From Muribaculaceae bacterium (lineage in GTDB: Bacteria > Bacteroidota > Bacteroidia > Bacteroidales > Muribaculaceae), in contig JAEEJI010000062.1 of the NCBI GenBank assembly GCA_016281825.1, positions 1 through 35,259 on the forward strand: DNA of 35,259 bases. Reading direction: 5' to 3'. The position numbers were made by a program, and so were the translations under genes. This document shows, in pieces, positions 16,901-22,974 of this stretch. Within the stretch, counting starts at the first letter, position 1, and every line of letters starts with the position of its first letter. The notes under the pieces were generated by a model. That model was not told the origin of the DNA. It saw only the letters and a list, made by a program, of their open reading frames with translations, and ran no database searches.

Positions 16901-18188
16901 TGGCCATGTCGATGGAAGAGCATTGCTGAAATTCTACGACAAGACCGTCAGCGATGCCACCAACAACTATTATATGGACTTTACAAAGGTTGGCGGTACT
17001 AACGGTGGAAACAGCATTTACATGTGGAGCAACGACGAGTATACAGCCGTTTCGGGTGAAGCCATCACCTTCAAACGCATGTGTCCGCTAGACTTCGAGA
17101 ATACTCCTCACCAGTGGAACTTCAACAACAACTCTTATACCCTTGGCGGTTACTACTACACGCAGGACGATTGGAGTGGTAATTGGAACGATGCGGTCAA
17201 GATGTCATACGATGTGAACTTCGCCAACTTTAAGTATCCTTCTATCGAAGCGCAAATGTTGGGCGACATCACCAAGGCTCTGCTTACCGAGGTTGTGGAC
17301 AGCGGAAATCTGAACAGTTTCTACACCATCAACGAGAACCTCACTGTGGGTTATGTTGATGCAGCAAACAACGCCATCTACGCCTTCAACGCGCAGGTTG
17401 ATGCCAGCCATCTGCAGTATCCCAACAATGGTCTGGAAGGTGACAGTCTGGAGGAATATATAGACTATGCGCAACTCAATTGGGGAGCCACCAAACAGTG
17501 TAATTGGGTAAAGATTACAGGTGCCGACAACATTGGCGAGTATTCACAAGGTACCGTGTTAAGCAATGTCACCGGTAAGCTAACCGATGAGATCAACACG
17601 ACGATTGACCTGTTGGTCGAGCCTGTGAAGAGCGCCGGCAATGCACCTGAACTGAATACCTACACGCCTTGTAGTTTCCAAGAGAGCCAGACGCAGAGCA
17701 GCAATAGCCAGACCTACTTCTTCTATCTACCACAAGTCAACGAGGTGGCACACATCAAGAACGCCATTTACCGAGGTAATGGAGTATTTGATTTCCCGTC
17801 TCTAGTTCAGGTTCCTTATGATGATCATACCATCAATGTAACAGGACTCACGGGTAGCATTACGGTAGACGTTAGCAGTGTCGACCTCACCGAAGCGGTG
17901 GGCAAGGGTGTTGACTTTGATGCAATCATTACCCGCATCATCGCCAAGAACAATGGCTACAACATCAAGGCCATTAGCGCTTCTGAGCCGTATGAGTTTG
18001 CTACAATCATAGGCGACTTGAATGGCGATGGCGATGTCGATGTGAGCGACATCAACATTATCGTCAACATCATACTCGGCACCGCTCAAGCTAGTTCAGT
18101 GCCCGGGAATGCCGACTTGAACAATGACGGCGACATTGATGTGAGCGATGTGAACATCATCGTCAACATCATCCTTGGGAAAAATTAA
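13926..18188 (+). CDS. Secreted multidomain alpha-amylase (GH13) with CBM26-like repeats and a dockerin-like tail
   Basis: 1420 residues. Signal peptide 1-20 (cleavage ALA-Q). GH13 barrel about 22-560: region I DVVANH (223-228), nucleophile D350 in GFRYD, acid/base E375 in VGEYW, and D444 in VDNHD. It should therefore hydrolyse internal alpha-1,4 links in starch or glycogen. Two units follow, each a chitobiase-C-like module (YTTDGTEPTA near 610; YTTDGSEPTA near 800) plus a CBM26-like starch-binding module (about 666-755 and 856-955). A region of unknown fold covers 960-1355. The end, about 1361-1420, is two EF-hand-like dockerin segments (DLNGDGDVDVSDINIIVNII and DLNNDGDIDVSDVNIIVNII). No SusC/SusD neighbours. 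Monocistronic, with a strong hairpin 20 bp after the stop. Confidence 0.95.
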   Translation: MKKKLLTLTCALVLPLLALAQGWPANYGGVMLQGFFWDSWTQDPINSPRGGALNFLDANTFGLQEGYTWATMYGAGWGTGEEWQVPLTTWNSLLAHKDEIAPFIDLLWLPQSGSTICPPTTMFKKEMDTSGRNAWRAWRNGSYYEFTNDMEINQPDCMGFVPVFYFHHGTNGTDNPWTYTYRWGSQSDDETKTFVPLSYFGTEPELRALINAYREAGTGAVEDVVANHRGCFGTWDFVNDNGNIFYTHTKSNLDFPEEDYTGQFANLGWDAIISGQTNYDTERIAWDAYDVCSDDESANFGGHPQGGPDCGGQGEWARDIQHHNPNTRAKMVKYLDFLRNDLGYLGFRYDYAMGFEGVHYGEYNTILRPPFSVGEYWGSASNITSWIGSTSMEGNYQSAAFDFPLMSKINEAFNDGHFRWLRDAGLIGDHDMRRYAVTFVDNHDTFKDLPTDGSNYNYQHRTNHNIEEANAFILAMPGTPCLFYPHFMHPDWHDHICNMVKARRAAGVHNMSEIVSVDETGNDGITWVVQGTNGQVCLQLGDAAGGNIPDGFQEVFHTAICRYSITSSLDWQNNSKSPLITGYPIISRGTCAFSGSQTVHVKPSASDVTLVYTTDGTEPTANSERITGTAGQDFTFYETTILKVGVLTGNVVQSVVSNKYAKTDEANTVTIYVKADDAPNLYLWSNTHEYYPNGGWAGNKTTETRTVKGIKWHCKSFSLPDYSNGEYYNLIINWDGGSQSHTITGITSDRYFTYANGQPIDVTEEYIGYELKLTADKKPGVYNNDVNITLTASSPDITIVYTTDGSEPTASSSQLTGSGTVKIIGAGTHVLRAALLVAGQVINEITNTYIIQYASGTHIFVRSPREGAPAPYLYICDGVTSDQTATWPGMQLTETLQDEAGYTWYYYENESLTSCDIVLNDGTESKSESHQTEDIKGLSGNVYLTWDANNRYMDVTGLNEHKSFLFFEPSNNNWNTWVVSDEYQNNQDPPHSGHVDGRALLKFYDKTVSDATNNYYMDFTKVGGTNGGNSIYMWSNDEYTAVSGEAITFKRMCPLDFENTPHQWNFNNNSYTLGGYYYTQDDWSGNWNDAVKMSYDVNFANFKYPSIEAQMLGDITKALLTEVVDSGNLNSFYTINENLTVGYVDAANNAIYAFNAQVDASHLQYPNNGLEGDSLEEYIDYAQLNWGATKQCNWVKITGADNIGEYSQGTVLSNVTGKLTDEINTTIDLLVEPVKSAGNAPELNTYTPCSFQESQTQSSNSQTYFFYLPQVNEVAHIKNAIYRGNGVFDFPSLVQVPYDDHTINVTGLTGSITVDVSSVDLTEAVGKGVDFDAIITRIIAKNNGYNIKAISASEPYEFATIIGDLNGDGDVDVSDINIIVNIILGTAQASSVPGNADLNNDGDIDVSDVNIIVNIILGKN

Positions 18189-18207
18189 TTCACAATGCAT
18201 CATGGAT

Positions 18208-18242
18208 AATGACCGCCTGGCCGTAATGGCCAGGCGGTCATT
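18208..18242. terminator. Strong terminator hairpin after the amylase gene
   Basis: Fifteen perfect pairs around loop GTAAT (18223-18227): AATGACCGCCTGGCC against its complement. T-rich sequence follows on the plus strand. It may serve both directions. Confidence 0.85.
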
Positions 18243-18268
18243 GCTTTGTTATTCATGATGCGCTTTTA

Positions 18269-18469
18269 TCAGTGAACCATGGTCTTTTGTCCGTCTTGGA
18301 TGACGATGCCTTGGTAATCTTCGCTGACTGGTTGGCCCAAGACGTTGTAGCGTGTGTCGCTTCGCGGTTTTTCGGGCGGCGTGATGCTGTAAATGCCGCT
18401 CAACGAATTGTTAACCACTTCAGTAGCAGCAAGCCGGAAACCGATATAGTTAAATCGGATATTGGGCAA
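18269..18469 (-). pseudogene. 3' remnant of a secreted SUMF1/FGE-like protein
   Basis: The readable 66 codons start with RFNYIGFRLA, the characteristic end of formylglycine-generating-enzyme-like (SUMF1) domains. A linker then leads to a tail (RYNVLGQPVSEDYQGIVIQDG) that resembles the C-terminal end of secreted Bacteroidales proteins. Directly upstream in frame is a TAA, and no ATG or domain body precedes it; only about 30 bp separate it from the TfoX-like gene. So it is a decayed fragment rather than a functional small gene. The domain identification is from recognisable end motifs only. Confidence 0.6.
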
Positions 18470-18496
18470 TTACCGCCTCAAAAACATATTCTTTCA

Positions 18497-18823
18497 TCAT
18501 TTGGTTCGTTTCTTTTTGGGTTTGGGTTCGGGCAGTGCTCGACAGGTCTCTCTGGCCAGCATCGACATATACTCGTGGTCATCGACATCGGCGATATAGA
18601 AGTAATCTTTTGCTCCCGGGTATGGCGGGCGCAAATCCACGGTTTTAAGCAAAGCTCTGACCTGCTCGGTAGGCTTGATGAAGAAACCGTCATCACAAAC
18701 TAGTCCGAATACTTTGCCATCGCAATAGATGCAATAGTCCCCCATCATCTTGCGAGTCGTTATCTGACCTGCTGCACTGCACTGGTCAGCGATATATTGT
18801 ACGAAATCAGCGTTGCTTGCCAT
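18497..18823 (-). CDS. TfoX N-terminal-domain protein
   Basis: 108 residues from the ATG at 18821-18823. The TfoX-N signature is clear: ITTRKMMGDYCIYCDGKVFG near residues 20-40, then GFFIKPT and PYPGAKDYFYI, and a basic tail (PKPKKKRTK). It lacks the C-terminal TfoX domain, as is usual for Bacteroidetes homologues. TfoX/Sxy proteins co-activate competence genes in Gammaproteobacteria, but the role of this short form is unknown. A promoter TACTTTTG with TTTG 20 nt upstream precedes it and excludes the longer frame from 18979. Monocistronic. Confidence 0.9.
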   Translation of the reverse strand: MASNADFVQYIADQCSAAGQITTRKMMGDYCIYCDGKVFGLVCDDGFFIKPTEQVRALLKTVDLRPPYPGAKDYFYIADVDDHEYMSMLARETCRALPEPKPKKKRTK

Positions 18824-18851
18824 AAAAGATGTGATAGTTAGTTTTTGGCCA

Positions 18852-18859
18852 CAAAAGTA
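18852..18859 (-). promoter_or_regulatory. Promoter element of the TfoX-N gene
   Basis: Minus-strand TACTTTTG with a TTTG exactly 20 nt upstream; 28 nt to the ATG. Confidence 0.75.
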
Positions 18860-19032
18860 GTCTTTTTTTCGCGTAACAGCAAAAGACCAGTTAAACAGGG
18901 CAGCTCTCGGCTGTAAAATCAAGCTTGAGCGGCAGAAATGGGGTGTTGGTCGATTTGTTGGAAAGCATGTTAAACGCAAGAGATGGATGCGAGTCTAATT
19001 CGTAACTTGAAACCTATAACTAGTAACTCTAT

Positions 19033-19743
19033 ATGAAACGTACTGTTACCTTATTATTATTGTGTGTTGTGACACTAGGAGTCTCAGCACAATATTATCG
19101 TGGCCACTCGCCTCGTACGCGCGTGGTAGTTCCCGCACCGCGTGCACCTCGTGCTGAAGTTCGTGGTTTTAATCCGTTTGACTGGCACCGCACTTATTTC
19201 GGTTTGCGTGTGGGCATGAACGTGAGCAATGTGCGCAGCGAGGCCGTTGCGCTGAATGGCACGGGGATGAAGACCGGTCTGAACATCGGTGCTGTCCTGG
19301 GGACCCAGTTGAGCCTCACTACTCCCCTATTCCTGGAGAGCGGCCTGTTTTACTCGCAAAAGGGCGGCAAGAGTGACAATGTTTTGACGCTTAATGGTCC
19401 CAGCAAGTTCACCTACGATTTGAACTACCTGGAGTTGCCGTTGTTGCTCAAGTACCGACACTTCACCTACAGCGGTTTGTCGATTGAGCCATACGCTGGC
19501 GGGTATTTGGCGGTCGGTGTAGGCGGCAACATCAAGGACTATGGTGATCGCAAGGCATTCAGCAGCTACGACGATGGCTACTTCAAGCGGTTTGACGGTG
19601 GCCTGAAGTTGGGTCTTGGACTCGGCTATGGCATTGGCTATGCCGACATCAGCTATGACGTAGGTCTAGCCAATGTAGGCCAAGACTCATTTGATGACAC
19701 GCACACAGGCACGTTCACCGTGAATGTTGGAGTGAACTTCTAG
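19033..19743 (+). CDS. Outer-membrane beta-barrel protein (porin-like, OmpW/PF13568 type)
   Basis: 236 residues. Signal peptide MKRTVTLLLLCVVTLGVSAQ. A short Arg/Pro-rich linker leads to alternating strands typical of small outer-membrane barrels: FGLRVGMNVSNV, GLNIGAVLGTQLSL, LFLESGLFYSQKGG, LNYLELPLLLKY and GLSIEPYAGGYLAVGVGG. It ends with the aromatic-terminated strand GTFTVNVGVNF expected for BAM recognition. The LNYLELPLLLKY strand is characteristic of the PF13568 group. Likely an outer-membrane structural or small-solute protein; no specific substrate. A terminator follows. Confidence 0.9.
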   Translation: MKRTVTLLLLCVVTLGVSAQYYRGHSPRTRVVVPAPRAPRAEVRGFNPFDWHRTYFGLRVGMNVSNVRSEAVALNGTGMKTGLNIGAVLGTQLSLTTPLFLESGLFYSQKGGKSDNVLTLNGPSKFTYDLNYLELPLLLKYRHFTYSGLSIEPYAGGYLAVGVGGNIKDYGDRKAFSSYDDGYFKRFDGGLKLGLGLGYGIGYADISYDVGLANVGQDSFDDTHTGTFTVNVGVNF

Positions 19744-19764
19744 AGCACGGGTAGCCTAAACACT

Positions 19765-19793
19765 CCCCTCCCCTTATTAAAAAAGGAGAGGGG
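19765..19793 (+). terminator. Terminator after the beta-barrel gene
   Basis: CCCCTCCCCTT (19765-19775) against AAGGAGAGGGG (19783-19793) with one mismatch, followed by a weak T-rich stretch. It lies between convergent genes. Confidence 0.6.
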
Positions 19794-19809
19794 ATTATTT
19801 GTTGGGAGG

Positions 19810-20616
19810 TTAAGCGTGCCAATCGAAATTGTTGTCAGCGATGAGCTTCATCATCACAGCGAACATCTGCTGACCGTTGACAGCGAGGTTGCCGTTGAGT
19901 TGGCGGATGTAGTCAAACGACGCATCACGGTCGAGCACTTGGCCATTGTCGAGATGCACCTGGCAGTTGTGGAACAGGATGAGGTTCTTCATCGTGAAAT
20001 AAGCACCGGCTCCCTTGTAGGCATCTAACCATGCAAAGCTCTTCTGCCGATTAGGGATAGCGACCCACTGCATGGGTTTGAGTGCAGCGACCAACGCGTT
20101 AGGATCATTGGCTGTGGCGAGGTTCTGGAGCACCTTGTTTCCGATGTCAAAGCCTTGGCTGACAAGGTCTCTTGCCATCGCTTCGACGACTGCACGATTG
20201 AACCAGCGGTTACGCTCGGCGAACTGTTCGGGGTCATCGCGACTGAGCAGCGCCTGCGCGCGGAGTTCGTCAGAGAGCATACGCCAGGTATAAGTGCAAA
20301 AACGCCTGGCGATAACATCATCATAGTTCTGCTCGCTGATGGGCTTGTCGCTCTTGCGGTGGAGCAACTTGAACATCTGCGCCATGACATGGCGACGCCA
20401 AAGGCGTGATTGCCACACGTAGCCGCCCTCATTGATTTGTTGGACGACTGGGTCGTTGTTCACTTGAGGCGCAGGTGCCTGGTTGGGCTGCTGCGGTTGC
20501 TGGGTCTTGTTACCCATCGCCTCGTTAATCACATCTTTGAGGACCTCACTTGCCGAGGTCTTTTCGCCTCCTAAGAGTTTCTTGAGGAAGCCGGTTACAA
20601 GATTTTCTAGTGCCAT
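19810..20616 (-). CDS. Unrecognised 268-residue protein downstream of the RT locus
   Basis: No known family recognised. The N-terminus (1-35) is an amphipathic helix-rich stretch. A Gln/Pro-rich linker (about 37-55) separates it from a mostly helical body rich in Trp and Arg (YVWQSRLWRRHVMAQMF, then WRMLSDELRAQALLSRDDPE). The distinct motif DAYKGAGAYFTMKNLILFHN lies near residue 205. No signal peptide or membrane segment, so it is likely cytosolic. It is the last of three minus-strand genes (RT, 169-residue protein, this one), but an 84-bp 7-bp array separates it from its neighbour, so operon membership is uncertain. Start ATG at 20614-20616. Confidence 0.75.
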   Translation of the reverse strand: MALENLVTGFLKKLLGGEKTSASEVLKDVINEAMGNKTQQPQQPNQAPAPQVNNDPVVQQINEGGYVWQSRLWRRHVMAQMFKLLHRKSDKPISEQNYDDVIARRFCTYTWRMLSDELRAQALLSRDDPEQFAERNRWFNRAVVEAMARDLVSQGFDIGNKVLQNLATANDPNALVAALKPMQWVAIPNRQKSFAWLDAYKGAGAYFTMKNLILFHNCQVHLDNGQVLDRDASFDYIRQLNGNLAVNGQQMFAVMMKLIADNNFDWHA

Positions 20617-20629
20617 AGTTCTTTATAAA

Positions 20630-20713
20630 TTAAGAATTAAGAATTAAGAATTAAGAATTGAAAATTGAGAATGGAGAATTGAGAATTGAGAATTGAGAAT
20701 TGAGAATTATGAA
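20630..20713. repeat. 7-bp tandem array, twelve units of ttaagaa/ttgagaa
   Basis: Longest array in the window: four ttaagaa units followed by ttgaaaa, ttgagaa, tggagaa, four ttgagaa and ttatgaa. It lies just upstream of the start of the 268-residue protein. Confidence 0.92.
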
Positions 20714-20772
20714 TGATGATTTATCGCTTGGTGACAATTGTGTTGTGAATGTGCCTGGGGGTGCAGCCCTGC

Positions 20773-21282
20773 CTAAGGCTCCAGCCACTGAGTGAGGATG
20801 ACAAGGCGGGGATGGTTGGGGCTTTGCCAAAACCACTTGCCTTGCATCTGCGGGCTGTGCCTTGTCAACGAGCCGTTGAGGATGAGTGCGAGCGTGATGA
20901 CCTCGAGTCGTGTGCGCGCCACGGGACGCTCCATGCCAGTAGCGAGTTCTCGGTCGGTCAACTCGTCATCTGAGCGCGCGTGGAACCATCTGCTCTCGTC
21001 TCGTCCGTCATGCATGGGCACACTGCGCTCATAGTCCACGTAAGCCTGCTCAATCATAGCCAGAGCGGTGTCCTCATCGGTTCGCTCGACGCCCAATTCG
21101 CCCGCCAAGCACCCATTGTCGATGAGTGCACCTCCATTGATGGTAAGGTCATGCTTGACCAGGTCAACGATGACCCTCTCACCTTGCTCGGCTGCCGCAA
21201 GTGCAAGTTGGCAAGCCCCCCTCCCTTCCCCCTGAATGGGGGGAAGCATTGACGTTTTATATTTCAGGTTATCATCGTGCAT
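20773..21282 (-). CDS. Unrecognised 169-residue protein downstream of the reverse transcriptase
   Basis: The body (from about residue 28) is an acidic, soluble protein with segments such as DEDTALAMIEQAYVDYERSV and PVARTRLEVITLALILNGSL, ending KWFWQSPNHPRLVILTQWLE. No family recognised and no membrane segment. The first 25 codons are suspect: the ATG lies in a short aatgcac repeat, and codons 12-22 (MLPPIQGEGRG) are encoded by a C/G-run repeat found again at 35063-35093. No better start exists in frame. No promoter is seen; expression would need read-through from the RT gene, whose possible terminator (21291-21316) lies in between. Confidence 0.6.
   Translation of the reverse strand: MHDDNLKYKTSMLPPIQGEGRGACQLALAAAEQGERVIVDLVKHDLTINGGALIDNGCLAGELGVERTDEDTALAMIEQAYVDYERSVPMHDGRDESRWFHARSDDELTDRELATGMERPVARTRLEVITLALILNGSLTRHSPQMQGKWFWQSPNHPRLVILTQWLEP
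21216..21246. repeat. C/G-run palindromic repeat, copy 1
   Basis: Runs of C, TGAA, then a run of G. It matches, in the opposite orientation, the element at 35063-35093. It lies inside the 5' end of the 169-residue protein's frame. Confidence 0.75.
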
Positions 21283-21290
21283 TGTGCATT

Positions 21291-21316
21291 AAAAAAGGGA
21301 TGCCAAGAGTGTGGCA
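21291..21316 (-). terminator. Possible terminator of the RT transcript
   Basis: On the minus strand TGCCA-cactct-TGGCA (21316-21301), TCCC, then TTTTTT (21296-21291). Short stem but good T run. Confidence 0.5.
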
Positions 21317-21399
21317 CATTTCTTTAGAGCTTTGATTCTTGGTGCTTTGCACCAAGATGAACAACCTCTCCACATCCCATGAGACCGTGTGCGCGGTCA
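21317..21399 (-). ncRNA. Hairpin-rich 3' tail of the RT gene, candidate non-coding RNA
   Basis: Between the RT stop and the possible terminator lie a 5-pair stem GACCG/CGGTC (21383-21398) and a perfect hairpin CTTGGTGC-ttt-GCACCAAG (21338-21356, nine pairs with the flanking T-A). No coding potential. Non-coding RNAs next to stand-alone RTs are often their templates; here that is inference. Confidence 0.35.
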
Positions 21400-22665
21400 T
21401 TACATTTGTCTCACAATCGTCTCGTATGCAGCCCGTGAGGTCTTCAGCGCATTCTGCATGCATCCGATTGAATAATATCCGTCCAGTCGCTGCAGGGTTC
21501 TGTATCTGTTTCTTGCCACATGGCTGCCTCGCCCTCGGACAACGCAGCCATGCTTGCCCTGTCGGTCAAAGCCTAGTCCGCCAATGCGGCGCTTGCCTGT
21601 ATGAGCGGCGCGGATGGCATCCATCACAAAGGCGTTGAGCGTGTCAATGTCCTGCTTGGCATTGACGACCGGCAGGACTTGTGTCGCCCAACTGTATCCG
21701 TCGCGTCCGCGATAGAGGCAGCGGTTGACGCGTGCCGTCGCCTGTGCCATGCTTGTGGTGCGAGCGGTGAGGCGTTCGATGTACTGCTGGAATTTCTTGA
21801 TGCGGCGGGGCGACAAGGAAATAAGGTTGCCACGGATTGAGAAACCCAAGAACGCGAACCACTGGTCACTGCGCAACACCTCATGTTTGTCAGGATTGAT
21901 ACGCAGCCCCATATGGGCGAGTTCTTCAGCAAGCACCCCCTTGGCACGTTGATGGTCAGGACCGACGAAGAGCATGTCGTCGCTATAGCGCACATAGTAG
22001 CCATTCATCTGCGACAGGCAGTCGTCGATGTGATAGAGCAACACGTCGGCTAGCCAGGAAGCCACTGCGCAGCCTTGCCTGAGCGACATGAACTTGTGAG
22101 CCATATTGCCCTGGTTGTCAAGATATCGGTCATCATGGTAATAGTTGCGTAGCAACTGGATGAGCGCCGACTTGCCATATTGTTGTTCAACCGAGTCAAA
22201 GGCCTGGTCGATGTATTGCAGCGGCACCGAGTCAAAGTATTTCGACAGGTCGCTTTTCCAACCCACGACACGATTGTCGCATTGAACAACATGTTTTGAG
22301 ACCTCGCACACCACCTTACCACATCCGATTCCAGAGACATAGGACTTGCAAGCCGGATGAACTCGGTGGGGCGTGAGTTCAAAGAGCAGTTCATTGGCAA
22401 TGGCGAGGATGACGCGGTCGGCTGGCTCGTTGACATAGACTGTGCGCCATTCGCCGCGGGTGTCCTTGGGAATCAATGCGGTGTGTGGAGGCGATATCTC
22501 ATAAGAGCCTTCTTTGATAGCACGATACAATGCTATGCGGGTGTCGGGCGCAGCCAACAGACGCAACAAGGCGCGGTTGATGCCTTTTCCGACACCGCCT
22601 TCCAAGGCCTTCTCCCATCGGTGATGCTCAAAGAACCGTCGCAATATTTCGTCACATTCGCTCAT
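21400..22665 (-). CDS. Reverse transcriptase of an unusual, stand-alone type
   Basis: 421 residues from the ATG at 22663-22665 (MSECDEILRR), chosen because the promoter lies just upstream; the frame runs on to 22776. RT motifs in order: fingers with ALIPKDTRGEWRTVYVNEP (64-81), motif A WKSDLSKYFDSVP (D139), motif B LRQGCAVASWLADVLL (Q197-G198), motif C YVRYSDDMLF (Y227-S-D229-D230), motif D LRINPDK and GFSI. A 120-residue thumb/X-like C-terminal region follows, ending DGYYSIGCMQNALKTSRAAY. All catalytic aspartates are present. No endonuclease or group II intron domain V/VI is visible, and neither the retron VTG box nor the DGR-type motif B is seen. Divergent from an EEP-family gene. Confidence 0.93.
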   Translation of the reverse strand: MSECDEILRRFFEHHRWEKALEGGVGKGINRALLRLLAAPDTRIALYRAIKEGSYEISPPHTALIPKDTRGEWRTVYVNEPADRVILAIANELLFELTPHRVHPACKSYVSGIGCGKVVCEVSKHVVQCDNRVVGWKSDLSKYFDSVPLQYIDQAFDSVEQQYGKSALIQLLRNYYHDDRYLDNQGNMAHKFMSLRQGCAVASWLADVLLYHIDDCLSQMNGYYVRYSDDMLFVGPDHQRAKGVLAEELAHMGLRINPDKHEVLRSDQWFAFLGFSIRGNLISLSPRRIKKFQQYIERLTARTTSMAQATARVNRCLYRGRDGYSWATQVLPVVNAKQDIDTLNAFVMDAIRAAHTGKRRIGGLGFDRQGKHGCVVRGRGSHVARNRYRTLQRLDGYYSIGCMQNALKTSRAAYETIVRQM

Positions 22666-22675
22666 TATACCTTGA

Positions 22676-22683
22676 CAAAGATA
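22676..22683 (-). promoter_or_regulatory. Promoter of the RT gene
   Basis: Minus-strand TATCTTTG with TTTG exactly 20 nt upstream (22704-22707). Only 10 nt separate the element from the ATG, so the mRNA should be almost leaderless. Confidence 0.8.
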
Positions 22684-22708
22684 CACATTATTTTTGAAAT
22701 TACCAAAT

Positions 22709-22902
22709 ATTATCCCGAATCGGTCATTAGGTCGACGAAAAGTGTTTTTAAAGGTCTGTTGATGCCATAACAGCATTTCTTTTGGAATCTTGTTGCTGCT
22801 GTCGGCTCGCCATAGCCCGCTATGCCTTCACCGACAAGCCTTACAATCCGCTCAAAACAAATACTATTCTGACATCAACCCTAATGACCGAATCGGGATT
22901 AT
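22709..22902. repeat. 194-bp element bounded by 23-bp inverted repeats, upstream of the RT
   Basis: Arms 22709-22731 and 22880-22902 match as inverted repeats at 21 of 23 positions. Inside are TGTCGG/CCGACA enclosing CATAGC-cc-GCTATG, and CTGTT/AACAG. CAAAT occurs at the left edge and 2 bp outside the right arm, a possible target duplication. It may be a MITE-like insertion or a structured RNA element of the RT locus. The RT -33 box abuts its left edge. Confidence 0.75.
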
Positions 22903-22942
22903 TTCAAATCGGGGCAGATTTGGTGGTGAGGGCAAAAAGTAG

Positions 22943-22950
22943 TATCTTTG
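22943..22950 (+). promoter_or_regulatory. Promoter of the EEP-family gene
   Basis: TATCTTTG with TTTG at 22919-22922, a 20-nt spacer; 24 nt to the ATG. Confidence 0.8.
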
Positions 22951-22974
22951 TTGCGTAAACTAAAGATTTGTTTT

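Noticed and set aside
20773-22665. Diversity-generating retroelement interpretation
   Set aside because: I found no template/variable repeat pair with A-specific differences by eye, no Avd-like protein, and motif B is not of the DGR type. A computed repeat search would be decisive.
22666-22776. 37-codon N-terminal extension of the RT frame
   Set aside because: The promoter TATCTTTG at 22676-22683 lies inside it and the extension runs through the inverted-repeat arm; start at 22665 preferred.
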